From: Clostridia bacterium
Lineage (GTDB): Bacteria; Bacillota; Clostridia; Oscillospirales; CAG-272
DNA: 39,796 nt
Direction of reading: 5' to 3'
Assembly (NCBI GenBank): GCA_017467105.1
Contig: JAFTSU010000026.1
Location: 1 to 39,796 of the forward strand
The notes under the pieces are model-generated. The model saw nothing but the letters and a program-made list of their open reading frames with translations, was not told the DNA's origin and did no database searches. The translations under genes were made by a program, and so were the position numbers. Positions 25,616 through 35,084 of the stretch are shown in pieces. Position 1 is the stretch's first letter; every line of letters starts with the position of its first letter.

Positions 25616-26096
25616 TGTCTCTATCCTTGATGCGATTTAATGCTAACATACGTATATAAAACACCGAAAAGGTCAAAAGAACAGCTGTGATATAACCGGA
25701 AAAGTCCAGCCACACGTCAGAGACGCTCGGTCCTCTGCCCGAAAATATCTGTATTGTTTCATCAAAAAATCCAATCAGCAAGCCGAAAACGATTAAATAT
25801 GACACCGCAATTGGCGAACGCTTCATATAAAGAAGCAAATACAGCGAAAACAGAAGTCCAAGCATTGCGTATTCCGCGAAATGAGCAACGCTGCGTATAT
25901 TAGTGGACAGAAAAGAGCCGACCTCCGTGTGCTCAGGTACTACGTCAAGAACAACATCCTTAACAGCCTCACTCTCCGCTACGGACTTCTCAACGGGAAG
26001 TGCCGAGTTAACGAAAATAAAAGCAAGATTCAATACGATAAGAACTATCAGAATAATACGAAGGGGTCGGATCGGACGTGATATGAGTGAGCTCAT
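25608..26096 (-). CDS. VanZ-like membrane protein
   Basis: A 162-residue protein with about four transmembrane helices. The VanZ signatures are HFAEYAMLGLL and the conserved DE.IQ.F..GR..S..DV..D..G block (here DETIQIFSGRGPSVSDVWLDFSG split over two helices). VanZ itself gives low-level teicoplanin resistance, but chromosomal relatives have no settled role. It overlaps its upstream neighbour by ATGA and its downstream neighbour by eight bases. Confidence 0.87.
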   Translation of the reverse strand: MSSLISRPIRPLRIILIVLIVLNLAFIFVNSALPVEKSVAESEAVKDVVLDVVPEHTEVGSFLSTNIRSVAHFAEYAMLGLLFSLYLLLYMKRSPIAVSYLIVFGLLIGFFDETIQIFSGRGPSVSDVWLDFSGYITAVLLTFSVFYIRMLALNRIKDRDNG

Positions 26097-26857
26097 CCGC
26101 CTATCTCCTTTAGTGTGTTTTTGTTCGCTTTGTTATCAAGAAGCGGGGCAAGTCCGTTTTCGAGTATGTAAGAGGTCGCCTCAGCAGATCCGCTGCGACT
26201 GGCGGCGAGCATAAGTCTCGTCGATTTCTCCCTATCGAAATCAGTTCCAAGACCGTCTACATAACATCTGGCATAAAGATATTTGCCCTTTGCGGTCAGC
26301 TCCTCGACGTAGGTGGGATCGTGTCGCGCGGCTGCTCTGAACCATTCAAAAGCGAGATGAGCATCCTGCTTTATTGCTGAGTAGCGTCTGTCCTCGTCCT
26401 CCTCAAAGTCAGGCACGTCACCGTCAAGCATAGGGACTGAATCTCTGTATTCCGGCTTGTGAAACGGAATCATAGAAATACCTATAACGTCCGGCTCGAA
26501 AATACATCCGGACGTGTAAGCCATACCTAGATACAGTTGAGCCTCTATGCAGCCCTGGATTGCGGATCTTTTCATATATTCGGCGCATTTCCTGTAATCA
26601 CGCGGCACACCCTCGCCGTGCATATAAAGCATTGCGAGATTATAGCACGCCTCTCCACCCTCAAGCTCGCTTGAGTAAACGAAAAAGCTTTTCGCTTCTT
26701 TAGGATCGTACGAAACGCCTATTCCACGCCAAAGACAGTAACCGTAATTGAATGCAGCCACAGGGTCGCCGTCTCTGGCGCCGTCATGGTACATATCCGC
26801 TGCCACGCTATAATTTCCATTTAGATATTCTACGTCAGCAACAAGCTTCTCGTACAC
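26093..26857 (-). CDS. Sel1-repeat (TPR-like) protein
   Basis: A 254-residue soluble protein built of Sel1-like helical repeats (for example AAFNYGYCLWRGIGV..D..EAKSFF and ACYNLAMLYMHGEGVPRDYRKCAEYM, followed by a third unit at AQLYLGMAYTSG). Such repeats hold protein partners together; the partner is unknown. The start codon is GTG with GAGGAG upstream. An acidic insert (DFEEDEDRR) interrupts the repeats in the middle. Confidence 0.85.
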   Translation of the reverse strand: MYEKLVADVEYLNGNYSVAADMYHDGARDGDPVAAFNYGYCLWRGIGVSYDPKEAKSFFVYSSELEGGEACYNLAMLYMHGEGVPRDYRKCAEYMKRSAIQGCIEAQLYLGMAYTSGCIFEPDVIGISMIPFHKPEYRDSVPMLDGDVPDFEEDEDRRYSAIKQDAHLAFEWFRAAARHDPTYVEELTAKGKYLYARCYVDGLGTDFDREKSTRLMLAASRSGSAEATSYILENGLAPLLDNKANKNTLKEIGG

Positions 26858-26874
26858 GGTTACTCTCCTCTCGT

Positions 26875-28098
26875 TTAGTTATTTTTAGATTTTGCTAGGT
26901 TGATCAGCTTAAGCATGAGCTGTGTGGCGATCGCTGACACAATTATGCCTATTGCCAAGGCGGCGGAAAGACTCAAGGTACCGGTCGCCCTGACCGTAAA
27001 CATATCCGTATTTCCATTTAAAGCAAACGCCATCGTATAATATAGCGATGCTCCGGGTACAAGTGGGATAAGCGACGGCGCAATGAATATAGTTGCGGGT
27101 GCCTTAAGCACACGCGACATTATCTCGGAATATAAGGATATAGACATTGCCACGATAAAATAGCATATCGCCTCATCGGCTATGACGGTGTTAAGGAAAA
27201 GAAAGAGCATCCAGCCAAAGCCGCCGCCCAACGCAGTTGCGATCAGCTTTCGCCCCCTTATATTAAACAGCACGGCAAATCCAAGAGATCCTAAAAACGC
27301 GCCGACTATCTGAACGGGTATCAACGCAGAGCCGCTGTGGCCGCTGACAGAAACATCACCGCTTACGAATACAAAAAGAATGTATCCGGCAGCTATGGCA
27401 ACCGCGGATATAGCCGCCTCAAGAGATCTGAGCGCGCCGGCTATACTGTCACCCGTGAAAAGATCTCTCAACGCATTGGTAAATCCAAGGCCCGGGATTA
27501 TAAGCATTATATTGCCGATGATTATTTCATCGACCCGTGACACCGCTCCTATCCACAGGAAAACGTATGAAAGCACGGTCACCGACAAAGATGAAACGAA
27601 TTTTGAAAAGATAATGTTTTGTATTACCTTTTCCGCAAGGCGTACGACGAAGCTTATCACGGCTCCTACGACTGCCGATGCGAGTATCTGCGGAAGATCG
27701 CCTCCGAAAAATGCGGTAAACGCTGCGGCAATAAGAGCGTATGCCGCGCATTGAAGTCGGAACGAATAGGCCTTGCCTTTAACGATTGACGATAGCTCCC
27801 GTCTGATCTCATCACAGCTCATTTCGCTGGCGCAAATACGACGCGACAGCGCATTAAGCTTATCAAGCCTGTCAAAATCGGTTCCGATAGATTTTATTCT
27901 TCTGGTTTCAGTATAAGCCCGGTCATCTGCAGAGTGAACCGTAATAACCATGCTGCTGGTTATTATGAAGCAATCAACGCGTACAGCGCCAAGGGCAGTA
28001 CAAATTCTGCTCATACTGTCCTCTACCCTGTGAACCTCTGCGCCGCTGATAAGCATTTGCTCTCCCAAATCCATAGCGCAGCTAAGTAATTCTCTCAT
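26875..28098 (-). CDS. threonine/serine exporter, ThrE type
   Basis: A 407-residue protein joining the two ThrE domains that are separate genes in many Firmicutes. The soluble N-terminal part has GEQMLISGAEVHRVEDSMSRI and the DCFIITSSMVITV strand; about ten transmembrane helices follow from about residue 120, with PG..F.NALRDLFTGD in the middle. Threonine and serine export is the family's role. It is 17 bases before the Sel1 gene and 44 after cysS. Confidence 0.9.
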   Translation of the reverse strand: MRELLSCAMDLGEQMLISGAEVHRVEDSMSRICTALGAVRVDCFIITSSMVITVHSADDRAYTETRRIKSIGTDFDRLDKLNALSRRICASEMSCDEIRRELSSIVKGKAYSFRLQCAAYALIAAAFTAFFGGDLPQILASAVVGAVISFVVRLAEKVIQNIIFSKFVSSLSVTVLSYVFLWIGAVSRVDEIIIGNIMLIIPGLGFTNALRDLFTGDSIAGALRSLEAAISAVAIAAGYILFVFVSGDVSVSGHSGSALIPVQIVGAFLGSLGFAVLFNIRGRKLIATALGGGFGWMLFLFLNTVIADEAICYFIVAMSISLYSEIMSRVLKAPATIFIAPSLIPLVPGASLYYTMAFALNGNTDMFTVRATGTLSLSAALAIGIIVSAIATQLMLKLINLAKSKNN

Positions 28099-28142
28099 TG
28101 TAACTTCTTTCCGTTTAAATTTCAGTGTCGCAAATCAGCAAT

Positions 28143-29585
28143 TCAAGCAATTGTAAATTTAGTGCCTTCGCGAGTATCGAGGATAGTAATTCCTCTCTGC
28201 ATAAGCTCGTCTCTGATGGCGTCAGCAGTTGCGAAATCCTTATTTTTCTTCGCGCACTTACGCGCCTCAATGCGCTCGTTAATATATGCAAGAAGCTCAG
28301 GATCTATATCGGAAGACGATTCTGCCTCTGCTTTTGTTTTGTTTTCGTTCATCTTTGCCGCCGCAGAGATAAGTCCGAGGTCAAGAACCTGCTCGAAATC
28401 ACGTATCAAGGCAAGCTTGGTCTTATCATTGGTGTCGAGCTTGAACACGTCGTAAAGCGCGGTTACGGCAAGGGAGGTATTAAGGTCATTGTCAAGAGCA
28501 TCGGTGAATTTCTTCTTACCCGACTTGAATGCCTCGGTATCTATCTCTTCATCACCGGAGTCGGAGAGTGAAGCTACGCGAGACACAAGCTTGGTGTACG
28601 CGATAGAGGCATTATCAAGGTTTTCCCAGGAGAAAACGAGATTGCGTCTATAGTGAGACTGCATGCAGAAGAAACGGTACACGAGCGGATCGTATCCCTT
28701 CTCCTCGAGCAGAGAAACGGTAAGGAATTCGCCCTTGGACTTTGACATTTTACCCGAGCTTGTATTGAGATGATGAACGTGGAACCAATACTTGCACCAC
28801 TCGTGACCGTAGGTAGCCTCGCTCTGCGCTATTTCATTGGTGTGATGAGGGAACGCGTTGTCAATACCGCCGCAATGAAGGTCCACGTACTCGCCAAGAT
28901 GCTTACCCGCTATGCACGAGCACTCTATATGCCAACCCGGATAGCCGATTCCCCAAGGTGAATCCCACTTCAACTCCTGATCCTCGAACTTTGATTTGGT
29001 GAACCAAAGAACGAAGTCCGCCTTATTTCTCTTATTTGAGTCCTCCTCTACGCTCTCACGCACTCCGACCTCGAGATCCTCCTCCTTGAAATCGTTGAAA
29101 ACGTAGTATTTCTCCAGCTTGGAGGTATCAAAGTATATATTTCCGCCTGCTTCATAAGCATATCCCTTGTGCAGAAGAGTTTCTATCATTTGAATGAACT
29201 CGGGAATGCAGTTAGTTGCCGGCTCTATAACCTCCGGACGCTTGATATGAAGTTTATCACAATCGGAAAAGAATGCGTCTGTGTAATATTTAGCTATCTC
29301 CAGCACCGTCTTATGCTCTCTTTTGGCGCCCTTCAGCATTTTATCCTCACCCGTATCGCCATCGCTGGAAAGATGGCCCACATCGGTAATATTCATTACG
29401 CGCTTAACGTCATTTCCAAGATAAGAAAGGTACTTTTCAAGCACGTCCTCCATAGTGTAGGTGCGAAGATTACCTATATGCGCAAAATGATAAACGGTAG
29501 GACCGCAGGTATACATGGTTACCTTGCCCTCCTGACGAGGCTTGAACTCATCCTTCGAGCGTGTCATTGAATTGTACAAAAGCAT
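28143..29585 (-). CDS. cysS: cysteinyl-tRNA synthetase
   Basis: It charges tRNA-Cys. The 480 residues have the HIGH-type motif HIGN (36-39), zinc ligand Cys27 near the start plus the later CS-C and HH clusters (about 222-249), and KMSKS (279-283). AAGGAG precedes the ATG. A consensus promoter lies about 90 bases upstream and no T-box leader is visible. It appears to be the first gene of the long minus-strand run ending at the nitroreductase. Confidence 0.98.
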   Translation of the reverse strand: MLLYNSMTRSKDEFKPRQEGKVTMYTCGPTVYHFAHIGNLRTYTMEDVLEKYLSYLGNDVKRVMNITDVGHLSSDGDTGEDKMLKGAKREHKTVLEIAKYYTDAFFSDCDKLHIKRPEVIEPATNCIPEFIQMIETLLHKGYAYEAGGNIYFDTSKLEKYYVFNDFKEEDLEVGVRESVEEDSNKRNKADFVLWFTKSKFEDQELKWDSPWGIGYPGWHIECSCIAGKHLGEYVDLHCGGIDNAFPHHTNEIAQSEATYGHEWCKYWFHVHHLNTSSGKMSKSKGEFLTVSLLEEKGYDPLVYRFFCMQSHYRRNLVFSWENLDNASIAYTKLVSRVASLSDSGDEEIDTEAFKSGKKKFTDALDNDLNTSLAVTALYDVFKLDTNDKTKLALIRDFEQVLDLGLISAAAKMNENKTKAEAESSSDIDPELLAYINERIEARKCAKKNKDFATADAIRDELMQRGITILDTREGTKFTIA

Positions 29586-29674
29586 TTTTACTTCTCCTTG
29601 AGCCTTTATGAATTTGAATATTTACGACCGCATTCTATCTATTACCATAAAATGCGCAAAAATGTCCATTTATC

Positions 29675-29703
29675 ATTTTAACAAAAATATTTAAATTTGT
29701 CAA
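29675..29703 (-). promoter_or_regulatory. sigma-A promoter of the cysS operon
   Basis: On the minus strand TTGACA (29698-29703) and TAAAAT (29675-29680) are 17 bases apart. The leader of about 85 bases shows no strong hairpin. Confidence 0.85.
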
Positions 29704-29763
29704 GTATTACGGGCGTGCGTTTTATTTTTTTGTTAAAATATTTTATTTTCTGCGTCTTCGCTC

Positions 29764-29792
29764 TTGCTTTTTATATGAAAATTTGTTATCAT
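29764..29792 (+). promoter_or_regulatory. promoter of ftsK
   Basis: TTGCTT (29764-29769) and TATCAT (29787-29792) are 17 bases apart. The leader includes a small TGCG-ATAA-CGCA hairpin before a T-run, and GGAGG just before the start. Confidence 0.6.
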
Positions 29793-29867
29793 ATTAGTTA
29801 GGGAGATTTGCGATAACGCATTTTTCTCTTCCCATTTCAAAGATTATACACGGAGGTTATATATAAT

Positions 29868-32800
29868 ATGAATGACGACAACAGAAACGGCAGCTATTAC
29901 GAGCAGCTTACAGGCTTCAAACGGGCTATCCCCGTAATACTTGTTGCTGTCGCGGGATTTATGGCTGTATGCTTTATGACCAGCGGAACAGGCTGGCTCG
30001 GAGGTATATGCGCCTCTGTGCTTCTTGGTCTTTTCTCTGCCGGAGCTTACGCGATCCCCCTGCTTCTCGTTTCGCACGCGATCTTCTACGCCGGCGATCA
30101 CTTTAAGGGTCTTACTCTGTCAAGGTCAATATTCTCCTCTGTGACAGTCCTGGTCGTTTCCTGCGTTGAATACGCCATAGTTAACTGGAACGATCTTGTT
30201 TTTGCTCCCGTTGAATTCTACCGGGCTCAAGCATCTGGCGGATTTGTCGGAAGCGTTATCGGATACGGTATTGCTACCGTCCTCGGTAACGTTGGTCTGA
30301 TCATTCTGGCCTTCGCTGTTATTGCCATATACATAACCTTCTTCTTCACAAAGGGTGACGGAGCGTTCAGCCGCATTGTAGTTGCTTGCGTTGGAGCTAT
30401 TGCAAGCGTGCTTGCCGCAATTGAGCGTTGGATAAAAAAGATGATCGCCTCCGCAAAAGCCGCAAAGGAGGAAAAGGAGCAGCTTGAGGAGGAGATGCGA
30501 AGCTCTGAGCTTCTGGACGATCAGTTCTTTGCGGTCGACAACGGAATGAAGGAGTTGAAGATCAGCGAGCTTGGTATTCACGAGATCAAGCACGATGAAT
30601 CCTTGGAAAAGAATCCCACTTTTCAAAGCAAGTTTCATCCCAAGAGCGAGGCAGAGCCCGTTTCAGATACGCGTTCTACCGAGCCTAAACGCTCATACGT
30701 CCCCACGGAAGTCGCACCCGAGGAAAAACGACCCGTTGATCTGACGTACGGCTTTACCGAGGAGCTGATGCTCACCGAGCCATCCGTAAAGGAAGAGGAA
30801 AAAGCACCCGAAATACAGGCTACTCCTGCCCGTCGCGTCCCTCTCGGAATAGACGAGAGTGCTGACGGTGTTTTCACAAAGGATTTTGATCCGTTTGACT
30901 TTGCTACCTCTGACAAGCTCTCATATAAAACATCGAGCAGAGTCAAGCCTAAGGAGCAAAGCACGGGAATAAGTGAATACGCGACTCCTCTCTCCGCTAT
31001 TACGGAAGAGGATATGATACGTCGCAAAAAGGAGCTTGAGGCGGAAAAGCGTCAGGCAGAATTCGAGGAAAGAAAGAGAAAGCTTCTCGGGGATATGCAT
31101 AAAGGCGCTGCTACTGTCGAAGCGGCTGCAGAGTCCACAGGGTCACCTGCAAAAGCTGAAGCAAACGACGTCGGCGAAGTAAAAACCGTCACCGAGGCAA
31201 AGCCTGTAACCGTTAATATCACCGAGGATAAAGCTCCCGTTGATCGTGAAAAAAGTGTTGCCTACAGCATAACCAAGGAGCGTCAAAGCTATGCTCCAAG
31301 CATCAGCGATTCTATGATAATGACCTTTGACAAGCCCGACTACGTTACTGACGAAACAGCCGACGTAGCCGCGAGAGTAGCTGAGGTCGTTGAACGCAAC
31401 ACTCCCGGTTATGCGAGAAGCGCAAACAAATCCTATACCTACACCAAGATTACAATGCCCGAGCCGAACGTAGAGGATACTGTCGCCTCTGAGGCTGTTC
31501 ATACTGTCGATGCAGAGAACGTCGAGGCTGTCTATGCCCCCGATGAGACTGCTCCTATGGAAATATCCTCTGCCGTAGAGGAAGCTACCGCTATTGAAGA
31601 GGCTGCTTCTGTTGAAGCGGAAGAGGCTACAGCAACGGAGACATTCACCGAATCAGCACCGGAAGCTAGAAGCATTGATGCGCAATATCCGGTGGATGCT
31701 GCGCCCCTTGAACAGTCATATAGCGAGTATACAGACGCTGTTGCTGCGGAGACTCAGACTCCTATTGCTAATGAAGCCGTTTCGACAGCTGCTCCTTACG
31801 TTCAAGAAAACACATCGACGGAATATGACAAACCGATTGAGGCAATTTCTACCGAGGCAGTTCCACATACTGAAGCGCCTGCCGCAATTCACGAAAGCGT
31901 TTCGACGCACAGCGACGATTACGGTGCCGGATTTGAGAAGATAATCAACATTTACAGCACGTCACACGAGCCGGAGCCTGATACCGAGGAGACATTCAAG
32001 CCGTACGAAGTGCCCACGGTCGATTATGCCACGATCCCAAAGGAGCCTGTGGAGGAGCTTAAGATCGAGCGCACGTTGATTTCTCCCACTCCCGATACCG
32101 TAACAGCTGATCTGCGTGAGCAGAGAGATCGTAAATACACGGTTATTGATGAGGATATGCCACTAATGACAGACACTCCCGATCCGGTTGAGGAGTCCAC
32201 CGAGGATTCTTTCGGCTGGGCGGTTGGCTCTGAGACCGATACTGCAGATACGGTAGAAAATGCTCCCGATCCCGAAGTGGAGGACGGCGGTACCGTTTTT
32301 GATTTCGGCGCGGATAACGAAGACTCTTCCGTCGAGGATGAGCCCGCTATTCCAGCATCTGACGACGGCGCGTTTATCTTTGGCGACGGTGACGATACTC
32401 TTATCCTCGACGGCGAGGAAAGCCGTGAAGAGAGCGATGAAGAGTCTCTGACTTTCGAATCCAATAATGGAGACGGCATATTCGATATAGGTGATGAGGG
32501 TGAGGATGATTCATCAGTCATTAACGGTGAGGAGATTCCACCCGAGGAGCAAAATCCCGAAATAGCAAAGCAAAGAGAGATGTTCCCCTTCCTTGACGAC
32601 CCGGTTATTGAAGACAGTATAACGGATCTCTCTGACGATGACGTTATTGACGGGGACGATTACGAGGATCTTACCGCTACGGATGATGAGCCTCCCTTTG
32701 ATACGGTTCCCTCTCCTGTGGTTTTGCCCAGAGCATCCGTAGTAAAGGACAATCTTGATTGGTTCTCTCCCGTAAAGGAGACTCCCGCAAAAGAAAAGGA

Positions 32801-34328
32801 AGAAAAAAAAGAAAAGAAGAAGCCCGATTTCTCAAGCTTTAAGTTCCCTCCCATTGATCTTCTTGGATTAGACGAGAACAGAGTGGATCTCGGTGAGCGC
32901 GAGGAGATACAGGAAAACGCGGATAAGCTTATCGAGACTCTCGCCTCCTTCGAGGTAACAGCGTCTATAAAGGGCGTTGACAGAGGACCTCGAATTACCA
33001 GATACGAGGTCGTGCCCGCAAAGGGCGTAAAGGTCAGCCGTGTTCTCGGTCTGCAGGACGATATAGCTCTGAACCTCGCGGCTGAAAGTATTCGTATGGA
33101 AGCACCCATCCCCGGAAAATCAGCAGTCGGTGTTGAGATACCTAACAAGAAGGCGTCTACCGTTAGGCTGAGAGAACTGTTGGATACCGAGGAGTTCAAG
33201 AGCGCCAAGTCCAAGACCACGGTATGTATGGGTAAGGACGTTGCTGGTCAGCCGATCTTCGCCGATATTGCTAAGATGCCCCACGCTCTGATAGCCGGAG
33301 CGACCGGTATGGGTAAGTCGGTATGCATCAATTCGCTGATGATCAGTATGCTCTTCAAGGCACGTCCGGATGAGGTCAAGTTTATAATGATCGACCCGAA
33401 GCAAGTTGAGTTTACAATGTACAACGGTATTCCTCATCTGCTCGTTCCTATAGTAACCGACGTTAAGCAGGCTGCGGGCGCTTTACAGTGGGCTGTTGAG
33501 GAGATGGAGCGCAGATACTCCGTGCTTCAGGATGCTCTAGTCAAGAATATTGACGCGTATAATGAAAAGGTGGCTTCCGACCCATCAGTCGGCGAGCCCA
33601 TGCACCGTATAATCATAGTTATAGACGAGTTTGCCGAGCTTATTATGCAGGTGAAGAATCCCGTGGAAAGCCTTGTTATAAGAATTGCCCAAAAGGCAAG
33701 AGCTGCGGGTATACATCTGATCATCGGTACGCAGAAGCCTGTAAAAGAGGTTATTACCGGTCTTATCAAGTCTAATATTCCTACGAAGATGTCGTGTAAG
33801 GTGCTGTCTAACCGCGACTCCATACTGATCTTTGATCAGGCGGGCGCGGAGAGACTGCTTGATAAGGGCGATATGCTGGTAGCCTTCGCAAGCGCCCCCA
33901 AGCCTCAGAGAGTTCAGTGCACATACGTTAACGATACAGAGGTTGACGCGGTAATGGATTACCTGAAGCAGTTCAGCGACGGAAACTGCTACGACGAGAG
34001 CGTTATTGAGGGTATTAAGCGTGAGACTGACAGGATATCCAAGAAGAACGGCGGAGACGATGACGACCGTGACGACGAGGGCAGCGGCGAGGGCTATCTC
34101 AACGACCGTCAATTCCTTGAGGCTGTTGAGGTCGCTGTTAATTCAAGCAAGATATCCACTTCTCTCTTGCAGAGAAAGCTGTCCATCGGATACGGTAAGG
34201 CTGCAAAATTCATTGATATAATGTACGATATGGGTATCGTCGGAGATTCCAACGGTCAGAAGCCCCGTGACGTGCTTATCTCCTCTGACGAGTGGAGAGA
34301 AAAGCTGGCGAGAACTATGATCGACTGA
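29868..34328 (+). CDS. DNA translocase FtsK/SpoIIIE with a very long acidic linker
   Basis: This motor pumps DNA through the division or sporulation septum. Residues about 20-190 form the four-helix membrane domain. The motor begins near 990 (FKFPPIDLLGL), with Walker A GATGMGKS (1144-1151) and Walker B DE (1253-1254, IDEFAEL). The C-terminal gamma winged helix (about 1410-1480: DRQFLEAVEVAV...KLSIGYGKAAKFID) reads directional DNA sequences. In between lie some 790 residues, rich in Glu, Asp, Ala, Thr, Ser and Pro and strongly acidic, probably disordered. The total of 1486 residues is nearly twice a usual SpoIIIE. Whether it acts in vegetative division, sporulation or both is not readable. 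Single gene with its own promoter and terminator. Confidence 0.95.
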   Translation: MNDDNRNGSYYEQLTGFKRAIPVILVAVAGFMAVCFMTSGTGWLGGICASVLLGLFSAGAYAIPLLLVSHAIFYAGDHFKGLTLSRSIFSSVTVLVVSCVEYAIVNWNDLVFAPVEFYRAQASGGFVGSVIGYGIATVLGNVGLIILAFAVIAIYITFFFTKGDGAFSRIVVACVGAIASVLAAIERWIKKMIASAKAAKEEKEQLEEEMRSSELLDDQFFAVDNGMKELKISELGIHEIKHDESLEKNPTFQSKFHPKSEAEPVSDTRSTEPKRSYVPTEVAPEEKRPVDLTYGFTEELMLTEPSVKEEEKAPEIQATPARRVPLGIDESADGVFTKDFDPFDFATSDKLSYKTSSRVKPKEQSTGISEYATPLSAITEEDMIRRKKELEAEKRQAEFEERKRKLLGDMHKGAATVEAAAESTGSPAKAEANDVGEVKTVTEAKPVTVNITEDKAPVDREKSVAYSITKERQSYAPSISDSMIMTFDKPDYVTDETADVAARVAEVVERNTPGYARSANKSYTYTKITMPEPNVEDTVASEAVHTVDAENVEAVYAPDETAPMEISSAVEEATAIEEAASVEAEEATATETFTESAPEARSIDAQYPVDAAPLEQSYSEYTDAVAAETQTPIANEAVSTAAPYVQENTSTEYDKPIEAISTEAVPHTEAPAAIHESVSTHSDDYGAGFEKIINIYSTSHEPEPDTEETFKPYEVPTVDYATIPKEPVEELKIERTLISPTPDTVTADLREQRDRKYTVIDEDMPLMTDTPDPVEESTEDSFGWAVGSETDTADTVENAPDPEVEDGGTVFDFGADNEDSSVEDEPAIPASDDGAFIFGDGDDTLILDGEESREESDEESLTFESNNGDGIFDIGDEGEDDSSVINGEEIPPEEQNPEIAKQREMFPFLDDPVIEDSITDLSDDDVIDGDDYEDLTATDDEPPFDTVPSPVVLPRASVVKDNLDWFSPVKETPAKEKEEKKEKKKPDFSSFKFPPIDLLGLDENRVDLGEREEIQENADKLIETLASFEVTASIKGVDRGPRITRYEVVPAKGVKVSRVLGLQDDIALNLAAESIRMEAPIPGKSAVGVEIPNKKASTVRLRELLDTEEFKSAKSKTTVCMGKDVAGQPIFADIAKMPHALIAGATGMGKSVCINSLMISMLFKARPDEVKFIMIDPKQVEFTMYNGIPHLLVPIVTDVKQAAGALQWAVEEMERRYSVLQDALVKNIDAYNEKVASDPSVGEPMHRIIIVIDEFAELIMQVKNPVESLVIRIAQKARAAGIHLIIGTQKPVKEVITGLIKSNIPTKMSCKVLSNRDSILIFDQAGAERLLDKGDMLVAFASAPKPQRVQCTYVNDTEVDAVMDYLKQFSDGNCYDESVIEGIKRETDRISKKNGGDDDDRDDEGSGEGYLNDRQFLEAVEVAVNSSKISTSLLQRKLSIGYGKAAKFIDIMYDMGIVGDSNGQKPRDVLISSDEWREKLARTMID

Positions 34329-34370
34329 TACGGTATACCATAAAGAGATTTACTTATACATTAAACCGAA

Positions 34371-34410
34371 AGGGGTCCCGATGGACAATCGCTCGGGACC
34401 CCTAATTTTT
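34371..34410 (+). terminator. intrinsic terminator of ftsK
   Basis: AGGGGTCCCGA (34371-34381) pairs perfectly with TCGGGACCCCT (34393-34403) and is followed by AATTTTT. It leaves only 22 bases before the next start, so the next gene's promoter must overlap it or be weak, or the gene depends on read-through. Confidence 0.9.
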
Positions 34411-34432
34411 GAAAGCTTAAAAAGGAAAAAAT

Positions 34433-34972
34433 ATGATAGCTGTATTACTTGCAGACGGATTTGAAGAAATTGAAGCGCTGACGCCTGTGGATATGCTCCG
34501 CAGAGCCGGCAAGGACGTAAAAACCGTGGGAATATCCGGAAGGATCGCCCACGGCTCCCACGGAATCGACGTAATATGCGATATCACTGCTGAGGAGCTT
34601 GATATAAACGCCGTCGAAATGGCTGTTTTTCCCGGTGGTATGCCCGGCGCGCTGAATCTTGACGGCTCTGAGCTTACCGACAGGGTAATCGCCTCAGTCA
34701 CTTCTCGCGGCGGCCATCTTGCCGCTATATGCGCCGCTCCTCTGGTGCTTGGTCGCAGAGGACTGCTTGACGGAAGGCGCGCAACGTGCTACCCCGGATT
34801 TGAAAATGAGCTGAAGGGCGCCACCGTAATCGGTGAGAGCGTTGTGACCGACGGTAACATCACCACGGCTAAGGGGATGGGAGTATCCCTGAGGTTCGCC
34901 GAGGAGCTTATAAGGATCTCGATCAGCGGAGAAAAGGCGGCACAGCTATCCGCCACGATAATGGAGAATTAA
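34433..34972 (+). CDS. DJ-1/PfpI family protein
   Basis: A 179-residue protein of the DJ-1/ThiJ/PfpI superfamily. The nucleophile elbow is AICAAP with Cys100, and the conserved acidic residue comes from FEEIEAL near residue 14. The length and motifs are closest to DJ-1-like proteins (YajL type), which act in protein repair or oxidative-stress protection; the exact activity is debated. AAAGGAAAAA precedes the start. Confidence 0.9.
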   Translation: MIAVLLADGFEEIEALTPVDMLRRAGKDVKTVGISGRIAHGSHGIDVICDITAEELDINAVEMAVFPGGMPGALNLDGSELTDRVIASVTSRGGHLAAICAAPLVLGRRGLLDGRRATCYPGFENELKGATVIGESVVTDGNITTAKGMGVSLRFAEELIRISISGEKAAQLSATIMEN

Positions 34973-35013
34973 CGCAGATTATCTTCACCCGAAGTAAAAA
35001 TTTTTATAAAGAG

Positions 35014-35067
35014 GTCGGATACAGCAAGGATATCATTGTTCTATTAATTTAAACGAGTGTATCCGAC
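35014..35067 (+). repeat. 9-bp inverted repeat before the cysteine-rich protein gene
   Basis: GTCGGATAC (35014-35022) is the exact reverse complement of GTATCCGAC (35059-35067), with 36 bases between. No T-run follows. It ends 17 bases before the next start. Operator or leader structure are both possible. Confidence 0.4.
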
Positions 35068-35084
35068 AGCGAACGGAGATCATT

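Noticed and set aside
29586-29674. T-box riboswitch before cysS
   Set aside because: The leader is only about 85 bases and lacks a T-box sequence and a terminator hairpin.
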